Positions 40,244 through 48,966 of a DNA stretch of 64,000 bases are shown in pieces. The DNA comes from CAIMWS01 sp964409245 (GTDB lineage Bacteria > Verrucomicrobiota > Verrucomicrobiia > Limisphaerales > UBA1319). The stretch covers positions 17,436-81,435 of the forward strand of contig CAYPCQ010000027.1 in NCBI GenBank assembly GCA_964409245.1. Reading direction: 5' to 3'. A program made the translations under genes and the position numbers. The notes below the pieces were generated by a model. The model was given only the letters and a program-made list of their open reading frames with translations, made no database searches and was not told where the DNA came from. The stretch's first letter is position 1, and every line of letters begins with the position of its first letter.

Positions 40244-42988
40244 ATGAAAGCTGATCGATTGCCCACCTTTCGCCTGGCCGGCCGGCTGGCCATGGCTTGG
40301 TTCGTTTTGATCCTCGGCGCTGCCGTCCAGGCCGGGGAAGCCACCGCCCAAGACCTCCCACCCGCTGGCGGGGAAGGTTTCCGCGCGGCCACCCGGGTGC
40401 GGAGCCTCGACGACCGCCACCGCAGCCTCAACTATTCCGGCAAGGGATGGACCCATTTTGACAACCTGGGACCGGGCTGGCGCCACGGCACCGCCAAATC
40501 CAGCACGGCCGCCGGGGATTTCATCGAATACGCCCACACCAACTGCACCCGCCTGAAGTGGTTCAGCACCCGGAGCAACAGCCGCGGCCAAGCCGGGGTT
40601 TACCTGGACGGCCTGCTCAAGGCCACGGTGGACACCTATAGCCCCACGAATCAGCCCACCTCCGCGGTGTTCGATTCCGGCGAACTGCCTCCCGGCAGGC
40701 ACACCCTGAAGATCGTGGTGCTCCACCAGAAAAGCGATCCCGCCACCGATTTCTGGGTGGAATGCGACCAACTCGAGGTGGCCGCCACGGAGGTGGTGGC
40801 GGTGGCCACCGCGCTGCCCGCGCCCGCGCGCCTCCCGGGGGCGGCCATCAAAAACGACAACGATGGCTCGGTCCTCTGTTTTGGCGGTTGGGAGGCGGAG
40901 ACGGATCAGGAAGGCTTCCACGCCCGCGATTACCGCACCTCGAACATCCAATACAACACCTGCGAGTTCAGGTTCAGGGGATCGGCCGTGCGATGGTTTG
41001 GGGCCAAGGGCCCGAAGCAAGGCTTGGCGGAGGTTTACCTGGATGGCGTGCGGCGGGCTACGGTGGATTCCTACAGCCCCGCCTGGCTCTGCAACGTGGT
41101 GCTTTTCGAGCAGACGGGCCTCCCCCCCGGCCCGCTCCACACTTTGCGGATCGTGGTGCGCAAGGACCGGAACCCCAACGCCACCGATTGCTACCAGGTG
41201 ATCGACTATTTTGAGGCCCTCCAGCCAGTGGATTATGTCCAGGAAATCACCCAGGCCATGCAGGCCGAATACGCCCGGATCGGGGCCGGCGCCAAGCCCT
41301 ATGCCCCGCCCGGCGCCTGGCAGCCGGTGGCCTATGCCGCCAAATCCCCGGCCGGCGGGGTCACGCTGCAGGCCGGCGTGCTCGACGATGCCTTCCGGCG
41401 GAACATCAATTATCTCCACCACTGTTTTGCCAGCAAAACCTATTGCGACGGCCCGGGATGGTTCGGCTGGCTGCCGGCTTCCAACGAGGGCCGCATCCTG
41501 CAGGGGGCCGCCAATTCGCTGCGCTGGGGCGAAAGGGCCGATCTGCGCCACATGGTGGACACCGTGGTGGCCAGGATCCAGGCCCGCCAGCGCGCCGATG
41601 GCTACCACGGCTACTATCCTGAGGAGGCCTCCTTCGCCTGCGAGACGGACGCCAACAGCGAACGGAAGAATTACGACCGCGTGTTCTGGACCCGGGGCTT
41701 GCTCGACGCTGGGGCGGCGGGAAACGCGACGGCCTATGCCATCGTGCGCAAATTCCATGATTGGTTCAATGCCTGTCCCTATCTGCCCCGGATGATCCAC
41801 GGGAACAATTCCCCCAATGGCTTCCCCGGCGGCCCGCTGGTGCATCTCTCGCCGGTGGGGAACCGCCAGGATCTGCTCGTGAGCGAACGTTACTTCGACC
41901 AGGAGTATTGGCTGCGGGAGCTGCAGCGCGGGGAGCCGCTCTGCTTCACGTTCTACCCCGGAGAACGGCCCCATTGCTACGATCTGCTGGGGCTGGAAGC
42001 CTATCTGGACGAATACCGCGCCACGGGCGCCCCCCAATACCGGGAAGCGGTCCAGGGGGGCTGGGCCATGTACCGCGAAAACTTTAAACATGTGGGCGGG
42101 AGCACCGCCATCTGCGAAAGCCGCGGGCCGTACCCGCCGAAATCCCAAAAATTGACCACCGGCTGCACCGGGGAAACCTGCGGCAGCGTGTTCTGGGTGA
42201 ACATCAACAGCCGGCTCCTGCAGCTCTACCCCACGGAGGAGCAGTATGCGGCCGAAATCGAGGAGGCCATCTACAATGTCCTGCTGGCCTGCCAGGATGC
42301 CAGCGGCAACATCCGCTATCACAACCCCCTCCATGGCGTCAAGGAAGCGCCCCAATGCCAGGGCACCTGCTGCGAGTGCTCGGCCGTGGGCCTGCTGGCC
42401 AAACTGCCCGAGTATGTATATTCAACCGATAAGGATGGCCTGTTCATCAACCTGTTCGCCGCTTCCCAAATCACCTGGGGCCAGCGTGGCCACCGGGTGG
42501 TTTTGACCCAGGCCACCACCTTCCCTTACGACGCCGCGGTGGCCTTGACGCTGGGCACCCCATCCCCCCTGGAGATGGATATCCGGATCCGGGTGCCGTC
42601 GTGGGCCGCCGGCCCGATGGAAATCAAGGTCAATGGCGAACGGGCCGCGCTGGGCGCCCCGGGCCGCTACGCCTCCCTCCGCCGGAAATGGGCGAGCCAG
42701 GACGTGATCCGTTTCACCCTGCCGATGAGTTTCACCACCGTCAAATATACCGGGCTGGACCAGGCCCCGGACAATGTGGACCGCTGCGCGCTGCTGTATG
42801 GGCCGATCCTGATGGCGCTCAACGACGCCCAGGGGAGGATCCGCACGGCCCCGGCAAACCTGCCGGGCCTCCTGGCGGCCGTGGCCAGCCGCCCGCTCCA
42901 TTACGAGGTTACAGGAACCGCTTACCGTTATCTGCCCTATTGGCAGGTGAGCGGCGGCTTCACCTGCTTCCCCATGGTCCAACCCTGA
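40244..42988 (+). CDS. GH127 family glycosidase with two N-terminal beta-sandwich repeats
   Basis: A 914-residue exported enzyme of the DUF1680/GH127 beta-L-arabinofuranosidase family. After a signal peptide (about 1-35) come two similar domains of about 130 residues (GWTHFDNLGPGW...YLDGLLKATVDTYSP and its partner ...YLDGVRRATVDSYSP), likely carbohydrate-binding. The catalytic domain starts near 365 (GVLDDAFRRNINYLHHC). Glu644 and Cys646 (GETC) and Cys709-Cys710 (GTCCEC) match the zinc-thiolate site of the characterised GH127 enzyme, in which the first Cys of the pair is the nucleophile. The C-terminal beta domain (RIRVPSWA) is present. GH146 is a close alternative. The VOC gene follows after 14 bp. 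Confidence 0.85.
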   Translation: MKADRLPTFRLAGRLAMAWFVLILGAAVQAGEATAQDLPPAGGEGFRAATRVRSLDDRHRSLNYSGKGWTHFDNLGPGWRHGTAKSSTAAGDFIEYAHTNCTRLKWFSTRSNSRGQAGVYLDGLLKATVDTYSPTNQPTSAVFDSGELPPGRHTLKIVVLHQKSDPATDFWVECDQLEVAATEVVAVATALPAPARLPGAAIKNDNDGSVLCFGGWEAETDQEGFHARDYRTSNIQYNTCEFRFRGSAVRWFGAKGPKQGLAEVYLDGVRRATVDSYSPAWLCNVVLFEQTGLPPGPLHTLRIVVRKDRNPNATDCYQVIDYFEALQPVDYVQEITQAMQAEYARIGAGAKPYAPPGAWQPVAYAAKSPAGGVTLQAGVLDDAFRRNINYLHHCFASKTYCDGPGWFGWLPASNEGRILQGAANSLRWGERADLRHMVDTVVARIQARQRADGYHGYYPEEASFACETDANSERKNYDRVFWTRGLLDAGAAGNATAYAIVRKFHDWFNACPYLPRMIHGNNSPNGFPGGPLVHLSPVGNRQDLLVSERYFDQEYWLRELQRGEPLCFTFYPGERPHCYDLLGLEAYLDEYRATGAPQYREAVQGGWAMYRENFKHVGGSTAICESRGPYPPKSQKLTTGCTGETCGSVFWVNINSRLLQLYPTEEQYAAEIEEAIYNVLLACQDASGNIRYHNPLHGVKEAPQCQGTCCECSAVGLLAKLPEYVYSTDKDGLFINLFAASQITWGQRGHRVVLTQATTFPYDAAVALTLGTPSPLEMDIRIRVPSWAAGPMEIKVNGERAALGAPGRYASLRRKWASQDVIRFTLPMSFTTVKYTGLDQAPDNVDRCALLYGPILMALNDAQGRIRTAPANLPGLLAAVASRPLHYEVTGTAYRYLPYWQVSGGFTCFPMVQP

Positions 42989-43002
42989 ACCACCCCCCTT
43001 TT

Positions 43003-43398
43003 ATGCAACTTAAACGCTTCCATCATGTGGCCGTAATCTGCTCCGACTACCCCAAGTCGAAGGCCTTCTACACCGGGATCCTGGGCCTGCGGATCATCGC
43101 CGAGACCTACCGCGAAGGCCGGCAATCCTACAAGCTCGACCTCGCCCTGCCCGATGGCTCCCAGATCGAATTGTTCTCTTTTCCCGGCGCCCCACCCCGC
43201 CCTTCCCGCCCCGAGGCGCTCGGGCTGCGCCACCTGGCCTTTGAGGTCGATGACGTCCCCGCCACCGCCGCCCAACTCCAGGCAAAAGGCATCCCCGTGG
43301 AACCGATCCGCATCGACCCGCTCACCAGCCGGCAATTCACCTTCTTCGCCGACCCGGACGGCTTGCCCCTGGAGCTTTACGAAGCGGCGAAGCCCTGA
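43003..43398 (+). CDS. VOC-family metalloprotein, GloA2/YaeR-like
   Basis: A 131-residue glyoxalase I-fold protein. The two beta-alpha-beta-beta-beta modules show the metal ligands in order: His in RFHHVAVICSDY, Glu in QIELFSFPG, His in LGLRHLAFEVDD and Glu in LPLELYEA. The segment SKAFYTGILGLRIIAETYRE and the RPSRPEALGLRHLAF stretch match the YaeR/SMU1112c subgroup, whose substrate is unknown. It lies 14 bp after the GH127 gene on the same strand and is probably co-transcribed. It converges with the kinase gene, with 26 bp between stops. Confidence 0.87.
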   Translation: MQLKRFHHVAVICSDYPKSKAFYTGILGLRIIAETYREGRQSYKLDLALPDGSQIELFSFPGAPPRPSRPEALGLRHLAFEVDDVPATAAQLQAKGIPVEPIRIDPLTSRQFTFFADPDGLPLELYEAAKP

Positions 43399-43424
43399 AC
43401 AATTGGAACCGGCCAACGTTTAAA

Positions 43425-46400
43425 CTAACGAGCGTTATTTTCGTTTTGTGTTTTCGCTGGGCCTTCAATCAGTTCTTTCGCTTCACGGAGTAAAAGGTCA
43501 GCAATCACGAGCTCTGGCCAATCAGCCGCTGAAGGATTGGGATTGCCAAACCATTCCCGCTTTCCTGCCTCTATTTTAGCTTCTTTGCCTTCACCCAACG
43601 CCGTTCGAGCTTCATCAGACTTTTTCAATTGGAACTGAGCCATTGCCAATACTGGGTAAATCAGTGCCTCACTAACGACCCTATATCCCCCTTCCCGCTC
43701 TAGTGAGCGTTGAAGCCAATCGCACGCTTTTGCATATCTGCCATGCCGATACTCAGCGAGTCCCAAAGTAAATTGGAAGAGGCCTTCCCTTTGGTGCCCC
43801 TTGCCAAGCGTAATGGCTCGTTCAGCTAATTGGCTGGCTATTTTCATATTTTCTTCTCCGCCAGGAGCTAGCAGGCAAACTCTGGCAATGCGTTCCGCAA
43901 TTATTGGATTTTTGGTGTCCTTAAAGCGCTGCAGCATGAGTTCCACCCGGTTTGAGTAACCAGCCAAATCTCCCCGTTGCGCTAACAACGGCGCGAGGCA
44001 AACCCAGTTCCAGAATTCCCCTGGATTGGATTCCAGCAGTTGATTTAAGCTCTCAGCCGATTCCGTCCACCGTCCTTTCCTTGCACTGAGCTTGGCTCGC
44101 TCCTTCAATATATCGCTTTTTGACATCCGTTCTGCTTCGTTTAGCTCACTGGGTTCGGGGGTTATTACCACTTTGAGGTCTTGAATTACATTACCAGAGG
44201 CATCGGCGAACCAGATCGATGGTTTTCCCCAACCATATGTTTCGTTCATAGCCTTGATTACCATTACATTGATACCTGAGTGCAGATTAACTACTATGGG
44301 ATTGAATATCTCAGTACGAGTGTTAAATATTTTATCTGACTGGTAGATCCTTTTACCATTGAGATAAATCAGCGCTGCCTGAAGATGATTATTCAGGAGA
44401 TGAAGGTTTGGCCGTTCAGTTTCCGACCGCAAAAAACACACAGCGTAAGCCAAACTCTGCGTTGCCTCATGCCCCAAGAAAACATTGCCCCCACTTATAT
44501 CGTTTTTAAATTCCACTTTGCGCCATTTTAGCTCACGCCCCCTGAGGTTCATAGCTTCTCCCACCTTGGGGTGTATCCAGTTTTCACCCTCAATTTGCTC
44601 ACTATCCAAGGCTTCCGATCGGCTTGCATTAGGCTCAAGGGGAATTGGTTCTAGAACCAACCATTGCTTAATTGATTGGCGCTCACGGGCCATTATTTGC
44701 CCCTCCTGTTCGGTTTTGAAATCACGCTCCAATGTGGCGATGTTTTCGGCGGTCACGCGATCTTCGGCCAGCCAGTTTTGTATTTGTTCATCTTTTGCGG
44801 CTTCCATCATAATGAGCATTCCAGTTTTGCTGTAGTCTAGAATTCTGCGCCCATCATTGGAAAAAGATGCACCTCCGGTGCGTCCACTTTGCAGCTTATT
44901 GAATGTAATCAAATCCTGGCCAGTGACAGCCTCCCACAGCCTGAATTGATCATAATTAGATGATAATATGCGTCGGCCATCCGGGGCAAAGACAACGGAG
45001 TATATGCATCCCCTATGCCCCTTATAGGTAAGTAGAGTGTTGCCAGTAGCCGCATCCCACACTTTAATAATCCCATCCATATCTCCCGTAACAATCCGTT
45101 GACTGTCAGGAGAGAAAGCAATATCAAGTACCAATTGACTGATATGCCCTGTATAAGTGAATAATTCTTGTCCATTATTTGCATTCCACACCTTGGGCAT
45201 TACGTCACCACCAACGGTGGCAATGCGTTGGCCATCGGGCGAATAGACCACATTGTACACCCTGGCATTATGCCCACCGAGCACCATGATTTCAAGCCCG
45301 GTGAATGCATTCCACACCCTGGCAGTGCAATCATCGCTGCCCGTGACTAGGCGTTTGCCATCTGGGGAAAATGCCACAGAACTTATTCGGTCCCTATGGC
45401 CTCTTAAGGTTAGCAGCTCCTTTCCACTAACCGATTCCAAAATCCTAACTGTTTTATCGGTTTGGATGGTTGCTATCCGCTGACCGTCTGGGGAGAAAGC
45501 ACTCCCTCCCCCTCCAAAAATCCCATCAATGTTCCCTTTTATCGTATTTATTTCACGACCATCCCCTGCATCATACACCTTGAAGACTAGCCGATGACCA
45601 GACCTAAGCCGAAAAGAGACCTGACTACCGACCGCTCTCTCTGAGCTGCCAAGAATCCGCAGCCCATCAGGCGAAATTGCCTCCACTGAAACCAAGTCGG
45701 ATTGCCCGCCGAGTGAAACCACTTCACGACTATTGGTTGCATCCCATTCCTTGATTGAATTGTCTGCACTGCAAGTCAGAATTCGCCGTCCATCAGGGGA
45801 GAAAGCAACTGATCCAATCACAGTTCGCCGTCCATCTGGATAGTGAGTCACTGAACCGATGGAAGCATTGTGGCCTTTAAGCGTAAATAAATCCTGTCCG
45901 TTTGTCGCATTAACCACCTTGGCTGTTCCATCTTCATTGCCAATCACGATCCGCTGGTTATCCGGAGAGTAAGCCATAGCACCACCACCAAGTGCAACTT
46001 TATTAGTGAACGATTCCTGGCCAGTGTCCACGTTCCATACCTTCGCGGTATCCCAGCCACGGGTAATAATCCACCGGCTGTTTGGAGAAAACACGGCATC
46101 AAAGGCACTGTCAGTTTCATCCCCGAGGGTAAGCAAATGCTGACCGCTCTTTGCATCCCATACTCTGGGAGCCAAACCTCCAGCCGTCACTATTCGCTGA
46201 TCGTCCGGCGAAAACCTAACTCTAACTGAAGTGCCTTGCTCGGGAAATGAAAGCAGTTCTTTGCAGTTTGCAGCATCCCACACTGCGGCCTGGCCGTTAT
46301 CATAACCTACTATTATTCGCCGACTATCTGCGGAAACGTCAAAAGAGGAAATCCGGCCTGGTCGCAATTTGAATTGGAACAACTCTCGGATGGTGTCGGC

Positions 46401-48209
46401 CTCCCATACCTTGGCGGTATTATCCGCCTTTTCGATAGTGATAATCCGCTGGCCCTCGGGGGAATAGGCAGCAAAAAGCACTCCGCCTCGCCCCTTTATC
46501 GCATAAAGTTCCCTGCCGTCAGCCACATCCAAAACCTTGGCCACGTTATCCCCAACCGTGAGAATCCGTTGCCCATTGGGGGAATAGGAGGCACTTGCTA
46601 TTTCAAAGTGTGGCCGGAAGGTTCTCAAAGCCAGGTGGCTTCGCTGTTGCCAATAATACCATTCAAACCCGCGATGGGGAGAGTCTTTGGTATCCTCCAA
46701 CAACTGCCTCAGTCGTTGGATATTGTTTTCCTCCCAAGCCTGCTGGGCCAGGTTCATATTGGCCACATAGAGATTGTGGTTGGCGGAGGCCTTTTCGGCA
46801 TCCGCACGCACGCGAGCCTGCTTCTCCGCTTCCTGTGCCCGTTCCGCTTTCTTTTGCTGAGCTACTGCTTTGGTTTCGGATTGTATTGCTTCCTTCTTTG
46901 CCTGCATCGCCACCACTGCCTGCCAGGAACTGATCCCTATGCCTATGATCAGCGCAGCCGCGATGGCAATGCCCGCGATGAAGGCCAGCTTGTTGCGTCG
47001 AAACGCTTTGCCAAGCCTGTAAGCCGCTGAAGGCGGACGGGCTGTGACTGGCTCATTCTCCAGGTGCCGCTTCAGATCGGCCGCCAGATCCAGGGCCGTT
47101 TCGTAGCGGCGGCGGCGATCCTTCTCCAGGCATTTCATGGCGATCCAGTCAAGATCCCCCTTGAGCAGTTTGCTGAGCACCGCCAATTCCTCCCCGCGGT
47201 TCCTGGCCACCGTGGATTTCTGCTCCAGGGTCAGCGTGCCCAGGCGGGTGGAGGGCCGGTCAGGCTCTTCCTCCATGATGACCCGCCGCATCTCGCCGTA
47301 GCCCAGGCTGCGGAGCCGATGTTCCGGAAATGGCAGCGAGCCGGCGAGGAGTTCGTAGAGCATCACGCCCAGGGCATAGATATCGGTGCGGGTGTCCACA
47401 TCCAGGCTGCTCATCTCGGCCTGCTCCGGGCTCATATAGGCCGGGGTGCCGATCATTGCGGCATGATTGGTGAACAAGGTTTTCTCAGTCAGCTTCTGGT
47501 TGGTGGCCTTGGCCACCCCGAAATCGATGACTTTAACCATCGGTTCGCCGTGGTGCAGCGTGACCAGCACATTGGAGGGCTTGAGATCGCGGTGGATGAT
47601 GGCCTTCTGATGCGCGCTCTGGATGGCCTGGCAAACCTGGATAAAGAGCTTCAGCCGTTCCCGGGCGGGCAGCTTGTTTTTATCGCAAAAGGTGGTGATG
47701 GGAACGCCTTGGACCAGCTCCATGACAAAATAGGGCCGGCCGGCCTCGGTGGCGCCGCCATCGAACACCCGCGCGATATTCGGATGATCCATCAAGGCGA
47801 GCGCCTGGCGCTCCGCCTCGAAGCGGGCCACGACTTGCCGGGTATCCATGCCCAGCTTGATGATTTTAAGCGCCACCCGGCGCCGCACCGGCTCCTCTTG
47901 CTCGGCCATGTAAACGACCCCCATGCCGCCCTCGCCGATCTTCTGCAGCAGCTTGTAGCGGCCAATGACCTGCCCCGGGTTTTCCTCAGTCGGGAAATTC
48001 AACCGCAAACCTTCCTGATTGGGCAACAGCACTGAAACATCCACCAAGGAGGTATTTCGCTCATGGGCCTCAAGCAGGGCTTCCAGCCGCTTCCGGAGCG
48101 CGTCGTCACCGGCGCACGCCTGGTCGAGAAAGGCGGTGCGGACTTGGCCCGCCGGCAAATTTATGGCGGCCTGAAACAGGGCATCTTCGCTGCGATTGTC
48201 GTTTTTCAT
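43425..48209 (-). CDS. Membrane Ser/Thr protein kinase with WD40 repeats
   Basis: A 1594-residue signalling protein. The N-terminal about 85 residues (ALFQAAINLPAGQVRTAFLD) are the usual leader of planctomycete-type kinases. The kinase domain has GEGGMGVVY, Lys115 (VALKIIK), HRDLKPSN with Asp208, and DFG with Asp229, followed by GTPAYMSPEQA. One membrane helix at about 410-435 and a coiled coil (KKEAIQSETKAVAQQKKAE) lead to about 14 WD40 repeats (about 540-1115, FSPDGRRILTxSxD cores). The C-terminal 450 residues contain a carbohydrate-binding-like beta segment and TPR-like helices. An alternative start at 48236 adds nine residues. It lies 102 bp after the ECF sigma gene. Confidence 0.9.
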   Translation of the reverse strand: MKNDNRSEDALFQAAINLPAGQVRTAFLDQACAGDDALRKRLEALLEAHERNTSLVDVSVLLPNQEGLRLNFPTEENPGQVIGRYKLLQKIGEGGMGVVYMAEQEEPVRRRVALKIIKLGMDTRQVVARFEAERQALALMDHPNIARVFDGGATEAGRPYFVMELVQGVPITTFCDKNKLPARERLKLFIQVCQAIQSAHQKAIIHRDLKPSNVLVTLHHGEPMVKVIDFGVAKATNQKLTEKTLFTNHAAMIGTPAYMSPEQAEMSSLDVDTRTDIYALGVMLYELLAGSLPFPEHRLRSLGYGEMRRVIMEEEPDRPSTRLGTLTLEQKSTVARNRGEELAVLSKLLKGDLDWIAMKCLEKDRRRRYETALDLAADLKRHLENEPVTARPPSAAYRLGKAFRRNKLAFIAGIAIAAALIIGIGISSWQAVVAMQAKKEAIQSETKAVAQQKKAERAQEAEKQARVRADAEKASANHNLYVANMNLAQQAWEENNIQRLRQLLEDTKDSPHRGFEWYYWQQRSHLALRTFRPHFEIASASYSPNGQRILTVGDNVAKVLDVADGRELYAIKGRGGVLFAAYSPEGQRIITIEKADNTAKVWEADTIRELFQFKLRPGRISSFDVSADSRRIIVGYDNGQAAVWDAANCKELLSFPEQGTSVRVRFSPDDQRIVTAGGLAPRVWDAKSGQHLLTLGDETDSAFDAVFSPNSRWIITRGWDTAKVWNVDTGQESFTNKVALGGGAMAYSPDNQRIVIGNEDGTAKVVNATNGQDLFTLKGHNASIGSVTHYPDGRRTVIGSVAFSPDGRRILTCSADNSIKEWDATNSREVVSLGGQSDLVSVEAISPDGLRILGSSERAVGSQVSFRLRSGHRLVFKVYDAGDGREINTIKGNIDGIFGGGGSAFSPDGQRIATIQTDKTVRILESVSGKELLTLRGHRDRISSVAFSPDGKRLVTGSDDCTARVWNAFTGLEIMVLGGHNARVYNVVYSPDGQRIATVGGDVMPKVWNANNGQELFTYTGHISQLVLDIAFSPDSQRIVTGDMDGIIKVWDAATGNTLLTYKGHRGCIYSVVFAPDGRRILSSNYDQFRLWEAVTGQDLITFNKLQSGRTGGASFSNDGRRILDYSKTGMLIMMEAAKDEQIQNWLAEDRVTAENIATLERDFKTEQEGQIMARERQSIKQWLVLEPIPLEPNASRSEALDSEQIEGENWIHPKVGEAMNLRGRELKWRKVEFKNDISGGNVFLGHEATQSLAYAVCFLRSETERPNLHLLNNHLQAALIYLNGKRIYQSDKIFNTRTEIFNPIVVNLHSGINVMVIKAMNETYGWGKPSIWFADASGNVIQDLKVVITPEPSELNEAERMSKSDILKERAKLSARKGRWTESAESLNQLLESNPGEFWNWVCLAPLLAQRGDLAGYSNRVELMLQRFKDTKNPIIAERIARVCLLAPGGEENMKIASQLAERAITLGKGHQREGLFQFTLGLAEYRHGRYAKACDWLQRSLEREGGYRVVSEALIYPVLAMAQFQLKKSDEARTALGEGKEAKIEAGKREWFGNPNPSAADWPELVIADLLLREAKELIEGPAKTQNENNAR

Positions 48210-48311
48210 AATCGATCGGCATGTGCCGTCATCCATATATGCGTATTTGGCCGGGAAAAAGTATGGGCCAAGTTGAAGAAATTTTTTCCAGGCCGGAATC
48301 GGTGGCGCCGG

Positions 48312-48875
48312 TCAGCAGCCTGCTTCCCCGATTTCCACGTGCAGCCACGCGCGCGCATAGGCCCACCAAGCTTTGGCCGTGGCCGCCGAAATACCCAGGA
48401 TCTCGGCCGCCTCCTCGAAGGTCATGCCCATGAAATAGCGCATCTTCACCAATTCCGCTTTCCGGGGAGCGAGGGCGGCGAATTTCTCCAGGGCTTCATT
48501 GACCGCCAGCAGCTTGTCATCCTCGGCGGCGGCGATGGGCAGCTCAGCCTCATCCAGATCGACGCGTTCCAGGCAACCTCCGCGTTTCATGGCCGCCCGC
48601 CGGCGGGCGCGATCCACCAGGATGCGGCGCATGGATTCGGCGGCGGCCGCGAAGAAATGGACCCGGTTCTGCCACCGCGGCTGCACCCCGGCCCCCAGCC
48701 GCAGCCAGGCTTCATGGACCAGCTCGGTTGGCTGGAGGGTGTGGCCGGGAGCTTCCTGGGCCATTTTGCTCATGGCGAGCCGGCGCAGCTGCTGGTAAAC
48801 CAGCGGCAGCAACTCCTCAGCCGCTTGCGCATCGCCGGTCTCCAGGCGCTCCAGAATGCGGGTTACTTCATTCAT
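48312..48875 (-). CDS. ECF-type RNA polymerase sigma factor
   Basis: A 187-residue sigma-70 family protein of the TIGR02999-like subgroup found in Planctomycetes and Verrucomicrobiota, where it commonly neighbours Ser/Thr kinases. Region 2 is AAEELLPLVYQQLRRLA and TELVHEAWLRL...FFAAAAESMRRILVD. Region 4 is LVKMRYFMGMTFEEAAEILG, with the recognition helix ISAATAKAWWAYARAWL. No anti-sigma gene is adjacent; the kinase downstream is the likely control partner. Its target promoters are unknown. Confidence 0.9.
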   Translation of the reverse strand: MNEVTRILERLETGDAQAAEELLPLVYQQLRRLAMSKMAQEAPGHTLQPTELVHEAWLRLGAGVQPRWQNRVHFFAAAAESMRRILVDRARRRAAMKRGGCLERVDLDEAELPIAAAEDDKLLAVNEALEKFAALAPRKAELVKMRYFMGMTFEEAAEILGISAATAKAWWAYARAWLHVEIGEAGC

Positions 48876-48966
48876 TTCATCGGCCGTTCATGGTGCGCGA
48901 GCATACCATGAAGAGCGGGAATCGCAATTTGAACCTTTCATCCGCGGCGGAATCCAGGCGCCGCTT

